A DNA stretch of 64,000 nt from Camellia lanceoleosa (Eukaryota; Streptophyta; Magnoliopsida; Ericales; Theaceae): assembly GCA_025200525.1 (NCBI GenBank), contig CM045761.1:42602190-42666189 (forward strand). Direction: 5' to 3'. Shown in pieces: positions 57,717-64,000 of this stretch. The position numbers and the translations under genes are program-made. Below the pieces are notes generated by a model. The model was given only the letters and a program-made list of their open reading frames with translations, was not told the DNA's origin and did no database searches. Numbering within the stretch: the stretch's first letter is position 1; each line of letters starts with the position of its first letter.

Positions 57717-60700
57717 TCAATAAAATTGTAATACGCCGGTTATGGTGATGGGTGGGTCGATATCAATGCAAATAGCCTTCCCCATTGATTGCAGTTGCGG
57801 TAATGAGTTTGCTTCTTTGGCTGCAACGCCTTCGCCAGTCCATAAGGTCACATGAGGCCACTGGTTTTTTGAACTAATCTTCTCGCCGTCAACAGAGCCA
57901 AGGGAGGCTTCCAATGCAGCCATTTTATCAGAGAAGAGTAGAGCAGTCATATTCACCGGGACGTTTTGATCGAGGAACACACCATAATTGGCTACAGCTG
58001 TGACACCATGACTTCGCTTGTGAGCAAGCGTCACATGGGCTTTCTTAAGGCTGCCCTCCAAATTCTTGTCTTGAAGGAGAGCCTCAACCTTGGGATTCTT
58101 CTCAGCCAACTGCTCATACAAAAACAGTATATAATCAGAATTTGTTTTTATGCATCTGAATGTTTCTTGAAGGTCTTTCCATCTTCAGAAAAGGATAATT
58201 GCACAAATTGAAAAGCATACTAAACAGTTTAATGCACAATAAATTCAATTTTCTTTTTTCTTCTTAAATTTAAAATGCAAAAGAAAAACCGATATGCATA
58301 AGGAAATTTAAGCCCAGAAAAGAAAAGGCACTAGAGACAGATATGAAAGAAATTGTCCAAAGGTTGTGGTCGCAAATTCAGTAATAGGCAATGGACTCCA
58401 TGATTGCATAGAAGACATTCCCCGAACTCATGACAAGTTCACTTAAAGCGTCGTTGTAGTCATACTTTGCTCTTGGAAACTCTTAATTGGCCTTCCTAAG
58501 AGTTGGCCTTGCTAATCGAACCCAACAGTTTGCAGCAGGGAGAGGGAAAAAAATTTTTTTTCAAAAATTAAAAAAAAGAAAGAAAGAAAGTATTCTAGAA
58601 CCAAGCACCTCTTGTGCTGTTATGTTATATAACAGAGTCAAATAAATTGCTGTTGTGAGCAAACTTTGTGTTGCAGGAACAACTTGTGAGTTGTGATCAA
58701 AAGAAATGGAAGCCAAGCAAGATGGTGCAAGCAGCATTTGACATTGACAGATTTGTTGTGAAAATGTCTAGGGATGTGGAACATTCCTGGCCAAGGACTA
58801 TTGTAATGTACTTGTGTCTTAAGTATACAGGTTTTTAAGTGTTGCTTACTAGAAAAGAAAAAGAAACGAATATTGAAATCATGTTGTGTGCGCGCGTGTG
58901 ATGAGGCTGTTGTATTGATATTGAGAAATGATGGTTGTCACTACATGTATTTCAGCGTTTTATTCATCTCCTATGTGTATCCATGCAATAACGCCATAAT
59001 AATAGAACCTACCATGCACATGGGAAGCCACGTAGGAGGTGAAGTGTTCCAGTGAAATATTTCGATGATATATAGTAGCTCTCATTGAAAATTATTGCTT
59101 GAAATGGGAAGAAGGTTGCATAAAAAAAAATAAAAATAAAAAAAAAGAGAGAAAGAGGTGGAGGGAGTGAAAGAGATAAATCCAGAATAGGGTAGCAGTT
59201 AAAGTTGGCTGCCTATTACAAGTCCACTGGTGATCGCGAAATGGTCAAAAACAATGGTTGGTTTACCCCAAGTGCATGTGTCTCAAAAAAGAAAAAAAAA
59301 TTGTTATTTTGTTTACTTTTAAGATCAATTTGAACATTTTACATATTTTTTTAATCTGACTGAGGCCTTTTTGGTCATTTTCAGTGGTCAACCCAGTCAA
59401 ACATTAACGGCCTACATATTCCATCTTTTATGCCTAATAGCGGGGGGGTAACTCACTCAATTGAAGCCCAACTTACAACCAATGAATAGATACCAACAAG
59501 CCTTGCCCAAAAACTTGTGGCCAATCCATGACACAGGTATACCTAAGGTCCCCAGTGTAGAGTTACCTTCATGAATTTCCACAATTTGCATGGAGTAAAT
59601 TTAATCAAGTTTACAAGGTTTTAACTTTCAAGTAGAGATGCTCATAAAAATAGATCAGAAATAAATTTTTTTACTTACATTATCAAGGAGACTTCGGATT
59701 TCACCAACAGGTAGACTTACAGCGGCATAAACAATGTTTCCAAACTTCCTCTTCTCAGTGCTTGGTGTTGAATAATCACCCTTCGCAATAGTTCTCAGTT
59801 GTTCTAACACTTTTTCAACTGCGAATTCAAATGGAACCTGGAAACATATACAAATCATGCAGAAGATATGTTCAGCAATACTGAAATACGATCAATACAA
59901 GTCAGTGAACAGAAGTCGCCACATAAAGATATCCACTGAAAATAAGTCCCAAACACTGTGTGCAGGACTTTTTTTCTTTTTCTTTTGTGAATGCGAGTCT
60001 GTTTTGGGGTTGATTTTGATGTTTCTTTTGTCTTGAAACGGGTTTGGGGTTTGTTAGGGGGCTTTCAGGATTTGAAGTACTGATAAACAATGCATGCACA
60101 AAATTTCTGGAAAACCATGATAATAATTTATAACGGACTTTGAGGATAGTTGCTAAGTGCTTGTACAACCAGACTGCAAGAATTCAATACAAGAGAACAC
60201 AAATAGTATATGCTGACCTGAATAGAATTAAGATAATCGGCATTGGAAAATAGAACCTCTCTCAATTGCTTCTCCCATTTAGCCCAGTCCTTCGCATATG
60301 ATCCTTTTGTGGGCTCCGCTCTAAATTAAGCAGAAGGTAACTTTTAACAAGTTGCCACCAGATAAAAATAAAATAAAATAATTTGAAGAGAGGAAAATAT
60401 ATATATATATATAATAAAAATAATTAACTCCAAAGAAAACAATAGAAGAGTTAATACTAAAATATCCACTTCATCACAACACCACTTCACTAAGTCAATT
60501 AAAAATTACAACATAACCTTGGAATACTAAAGGGAATATTAGTCTAGCAAAAAATGGTGTCTCTTTCCACAGAAATTTTATATAAAAAAAAATAGTAAAA
60601 TATGATTTCCAAAAATTTAAAAAATATGTGAACAACTTCTTTGTGATATCGTTTTTGCAATAACTACTTAGAACTGATTTGCTTGTTCCTCAAGACACTG

Positions 60701-62104
60701 GACATGTATATGATCCATCAAGCAAATGGATTTCAATAAGATGTGTTTCTACTATACAAATATCTATGAGAATAAACCTGTGCCTTTTCTCTATCATGAG
60801 ATAAATATAGTTAAGAGGTGAAGTACAATATTTATTGAGAATAAACACGTGTATCTTAATTGAAGGGACTATCTGTTAGTCAAAAAGCAACACAAGACAT
60901 GGGATGGGAGATATTGTCGTCTTAATCACAATAAATGACTATGAGCTCATACAGCCACTGTTAGTAGGGAAAAACAGTTATTAACCTGCCATGCCTTCTT
61001 TGGTGAAGCTGGTATAGATTTAATCCCTCCTCCAGAATAGACTTCACAGAATCAGGCAGACGATCCCTGCGTATCCAGAAAACAATACCAAAATACTATA
61101 AGTTAAAAATAAAAAAAACATGAGAACAAATACAAAGCTATGGCCTTTGGTTGTCTTTGCACTTGTTAATGAGAGAATTAAACTAGTAAATAAATATGAA
61201 AATAAAAGGAAACAGTCAACGAAAAGAACAGGACACAAAACCCTCTTGTATCTCAAATTACAAAAGAAAAGAGGTGATATGACAGAAATTAACAACTAAA
61301 AGAAAAGAGCTTGTTCTCATGAGCTTGCTCAGACACTGCTGTGCTGTCAAACATGAAATTCTAGGTTCGACTCAAGCACGAGCTGAGCTTGACCACCCTA
61401 ACTTTGAAGTGAACCGAGCTCAAACATAGCAACACTTGACTCAGTTAGTTTGCAGCCCTACCCACCATATCTAATTATAGGACAGCCTTAGTTTCTTACA
61501 TAAGGCTCTAACCTAAATCACACCAACTAGTATTTGCTACAACTAATACAGCAACAATACTAAGCTACTAACAGCAGACATGCAATCATATTACGGCCTT
61601 TTTAATCAATTAAAAGATTAGCATTAAAGTATAGTTTGAAATCAGAAAATAAAATTTATCAGAGATATCACAATGGGAGGAATCAATTCAGACCTATCAG
61701 GCTTCAGTAGAGGCATCTTCACAAGTGAACCAAAACGTTCAATTAGCTCACCCTCAAACTCCTTGCGGCTCTGAGAAGTGTAAGCAAAAGGGGCTCAGAA
61801 AAGGAGCTTGAGAATACAAATCTACATTTTTTCTAAAAGAATATAAAAGATGATACCTTTCCGTCATAGAGATTATAAAACATTAGCAGAACATAACCAG
61901 CATTCTGCGAGTTCTTATCGAGATTTCCCTTCATGATTTACAATGAAAAAATCAGGAAGATGGTAATCCATATCATGAGAGCACAAGTGTAAGATCACAT
62001 ATCAAAGTAGCAAATATGAACAAGTACCGGATGGTTAACTCGGTGAAGCACACGATATATGAAAACGGCTAATGCATCAAGAGAAAATGGATTTGTTTCA
62101 GTTC
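57717..62104 (-). CDS. RNL: Plant tRNA ligase RNL, C-terminal exons (gene continues beyond the window)
   Basis: Seven exons read in order on the minus strand: 62028-62104, 61857-61928, 61694-61770, 60986-61066, 60218-60320, 59679-59837 and 57717-58109 (stop TGA at 57717). They join in frame into about 320 residues. They start GTETNPFSLDALAVFIYRVL and pass through NSQNAGYVLLMFYNLYDGK, FEGELIERFGSLVKMPLLKP and DRLPDSVKSILEEGLNLYQL. The last exon carries the 2H phosphoesterase motifs AHVTLAHKRSHG and WPHVTLWTGEG, the two HxT pairs of the cyclic phosphodiesterase domain. Plant tRNA ligase combines ligase, kinase and phosphodiesterase activities to join exons of pre-tRNAs and of the bZIP60 stress mRNA. 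The N-terminal ligase and the kinase P-loop exons are not in view; the intron upstream of 62104 runs to at least the window end. Confidence 0.9.
58110..59678 (-). other. RNL last intron, 1.57 kb
   Basis: Its donor side is at 59678 (complement GTAAGT) and its acceptor at 58110 (complement GAGCAG). It holds A-rich runs near 58560 and 59130 and no recognisable gene. An open frame at 58873-59055 has no domain. Confidence 0.6.
61307..61460 (-). mobile_element. hAT-type MITE fragment in an RNL intron
   Basis: Read on the minus strand it starts TAGGGCTGCAAACTAACTGA and continues with TGAGCTCGGTTCACTTC, AAGCTCAGCTCGTGCTTGAG and GAGCAAGCTCATGAGAACAA. The TAGGGCTGCAAAC terminus with GAGCTCG repeats is a common plant hAT MITE start. 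The far terminus was not resolved. Confidence 0.45.
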
Positions 62105-64000
62105 CTGAAAACATGACAAATGAAAAACAAAATTAAATAAATAAGTAAATAGAAGAAAAAAATGATGATCCAATAGAAGACGTGAAAACTGAAAACGAAA
62201 CAAGAATGGTTCCAGCAATAATTAATATATCAATATCTACCACTACAATATTCTAGCCTAGTCAATCTGAGAAAACTAGTTACAACTATATTCACAAAGC
62301 ATAAATTTCTCTCAGTTCCATGACAGGCAAGAACTTAATAGAAACTGTAGTTATCCATCTTTACACGAGGCAGCTACGAACCAATGCATTAAGACAAAAA
62401 ATAAAATAAAATAAAACTGTAAACTGAATTAGAAAACCCTGATACACTTGGCAATCAATTGGAAGACATGCCTCCCCCTCTCCTTATAAAGAAGCCACAT
62501 CCATTTCCACAGAATATGCATAGTCTATGACCATGAACGAGATAGATGATACTCATTGATAAAATTAGCAGAAAATTACCACAAGAAAATGCATGCATGC
62601 GTCCTCCATGTGCCTTCTACCCCACTTGTACATAACTCTCAAAAGGATTTATATTTTGCTACAACTATATTCCACAAATAGATATTGTATTGACACCCTC
62701 ATAAAATACATAATTGGTATAATTGTCAAATTGAGAATCATATTGTGAATTGAAATCCTATTTTTTGAATCGAGAATAGTTAAGATTCAATATAAACTAT
62801 ACGAAATGATGTTAAACAATCGTATAGATGAAAAAATGAAGAAAAGAAGAAAATTTTTGACACATGTTATAAAATAGATCTTATATAAAAACATGTTTAC
62901 ACCATTTAATCGGAAAGACTTTGCCTTCATAGCAAGAGATGCGGGTTCAAATCCTACAAAACCATAAAATTATTCCAAAACCATAATATAACCTATCTTT
63001 ACATTCAAAAAATGGAACTAGGAACCCTAAATAGTGTAACATAATTAAAAAAAAAAAGAATTAAGTGAAATCCTTTATTTAAGGTTTAAAAAGTGTGTAT
63101 GTTCATTATTCAAAAAAAGTAATTAAAAAAAAACAATTGTTGAACCAGTGGGTATAATTGACCTGAGTCCTGACACATGAAATATTGAACTATATGTAAT
63201 TTACTAAAAACTATGTATCTGTCAATGTCAATCAAGTAATAAAATAAAAGTTATTTTAACCTTAAACATCCTTAGAATATGTATTATGATATTTTTATTT
63301 TGGGGCAAAAAATGAGGAAAAAATGTTAAGAACATGTTGGGTCCGACTGGAACCTATCAAAAACCCTATGATCACTAAAGGTATTATTAGTATTTGTACT
63401 AAACACTCTCAGAAGTATTATATCATTTTCACTATTCAAAAAAAGAAGAAGAAGAAGAAGAGGTAAACAAAGGTCACAATTTGTCGAGCACTATAGTTTG
63501 GAGAATTGCATAAATCGTAAAAAATAAATTGAATCGTGATGTGCTCTATTCACCATATTAGATTCTATCCCAAAATAAGTTCACCCATAGATTCATATCG
63601 ATCTATGCATGAATCGTGAAGCGAATCGCAAATCATAAATGTACAAATCATAAGTTTATGATAACAAAGGTATTTGGATATATCACCTCTGATATCAATG
63701 AAAAATAAAGAGAATCCTTGAAAACTGTAAAATGAAAGAGAAAGAAGAAATCACCCCTCCAAACCTAAACATACATAATACATATGGAAAACAGCAAGTT
63801 TAACAAAAAGTGACAGAAGGAAAAAAAATAAAGCCTATAGTATTCAAGAGTGCGTGCTTATTGACTTTCATGGTCTGCTGGAATTACGTTGCCAAGACTA
63901 AAGAGAATTTTTTATATAATTGAGGTGCAAACTAACATTCATGTCATCCTTGTGGAACATAGAGCATTCGGAATTAGTCACTAAGTCATAACCAATACAT
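62105..64000 (-). other. RNL intron, incomplete
   Basis: About 1.9 kb upstream of the first visible RNL exon hold no segment that I can join to the protein. Content is AT-rich, with a (GAA)n tract near 63445-63465 and a tRNA-derived SINE-like segment near 62900. A small exon could be missed. Confidence 0.4.
62891..62965 (+). repeat. Possible SINE or tRNA-derived relic
   Basis: A polymerase III B-box-like GGGTTCAAATCC lies at 62943-62954, with an A-box-like CGGAAAGACTTTGCC 30 bp upstream. The phrase TTGCCTTCATAGCAAGAG between them resembles the head of plant SINEs. It does not fold into a complete tRNA cloverleaf by eye, so it is not called a tRNA gene. Confidence 0.35.

Noticed and set aside
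62943..62954. A functional tRNA gene at the B-box-like sequence
   Set aside because: No complete cloverleaf can be drawn and the T-stem has mismatches.

Overview
The window is nuclear DNA of a flowering plant, most likely a woody or otherwise repeat-rich eudicot. The evidence is AT-rich DNA, genes split by GT-AG introns, chromovirus and Tat-type Ty3/gypsy retrotransposons, plant-type hAT, PIF/Harbinger, Mutator-like and Helitron remnants, and three conserved genes whose proteins read as plant orthologues. The species cannot be fixed from sequence alone.

Host genes. (1) Exonuclease V (EXO5, + strand, coding 34888-41490, seven exons), a Fe-S cluster PD-(D/E)XK nuclease. (2) Adenylate kinase isoenzyme 6 (AK6/hCINAP-like, + strand, 53425-56443, three exons). 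(3) The 3' part of the plant tRNA ligase RNL (- strand, 57717 to at least 62104, seven exons seen, 5' part beyond the window). AK6 and RNL converge. All three exon chains read without a stop or frameshift and are presumably functional.

Left arm, 1-8341. This is a graveyard of DNA transposons. A broken PIF/Harbinger element keeps both its Myb/SANT-like protein and its DDE transposase, the latter with an Asn at the expected first catalytic Asp. It is cut by a hAT terminus. A minisatellite, a Tourist-like MITE and two copies of another AT-rich MITE follow. No host gene is seen.

Centre, 8342-34036. Three LTR elements are nested like Russian dolls. A solo chromovirus-type LTR (8347-9073 plus 34000-34031, target duplication AAGAG) was split by a Tat-lineage Ty3/gypsy element (9074-33994). 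That element was itself split by a Tekay/Del-like chromovirus (22840-32524, LTRs of about 2.46 kb). The Tat element carries two RNase H domains and, between pol and the 3' LTR, two genes on the opposite strand: one encodes a plant mobile domain (PMD) protein and the other is unrecognised. All of these genes are decayed, and many stops look like C-to-T changes.

Right arm, 41491-53424. This separates EXO5 from AK6. It holds a Mutator-like MITE with a perfect 9-bp target duplication, two head-to-head Helitron-like arrays with repeated 5' termini (43430-47583), probable old LTR sequence, a dispersed repeat containing CTCGAGCG-type motifs like those in the chromovirus LTR, and a 1.5-kb hAT element with a perfect 8-bp target duplication lying about 0.1 kb upstream of the AK6 start codon.
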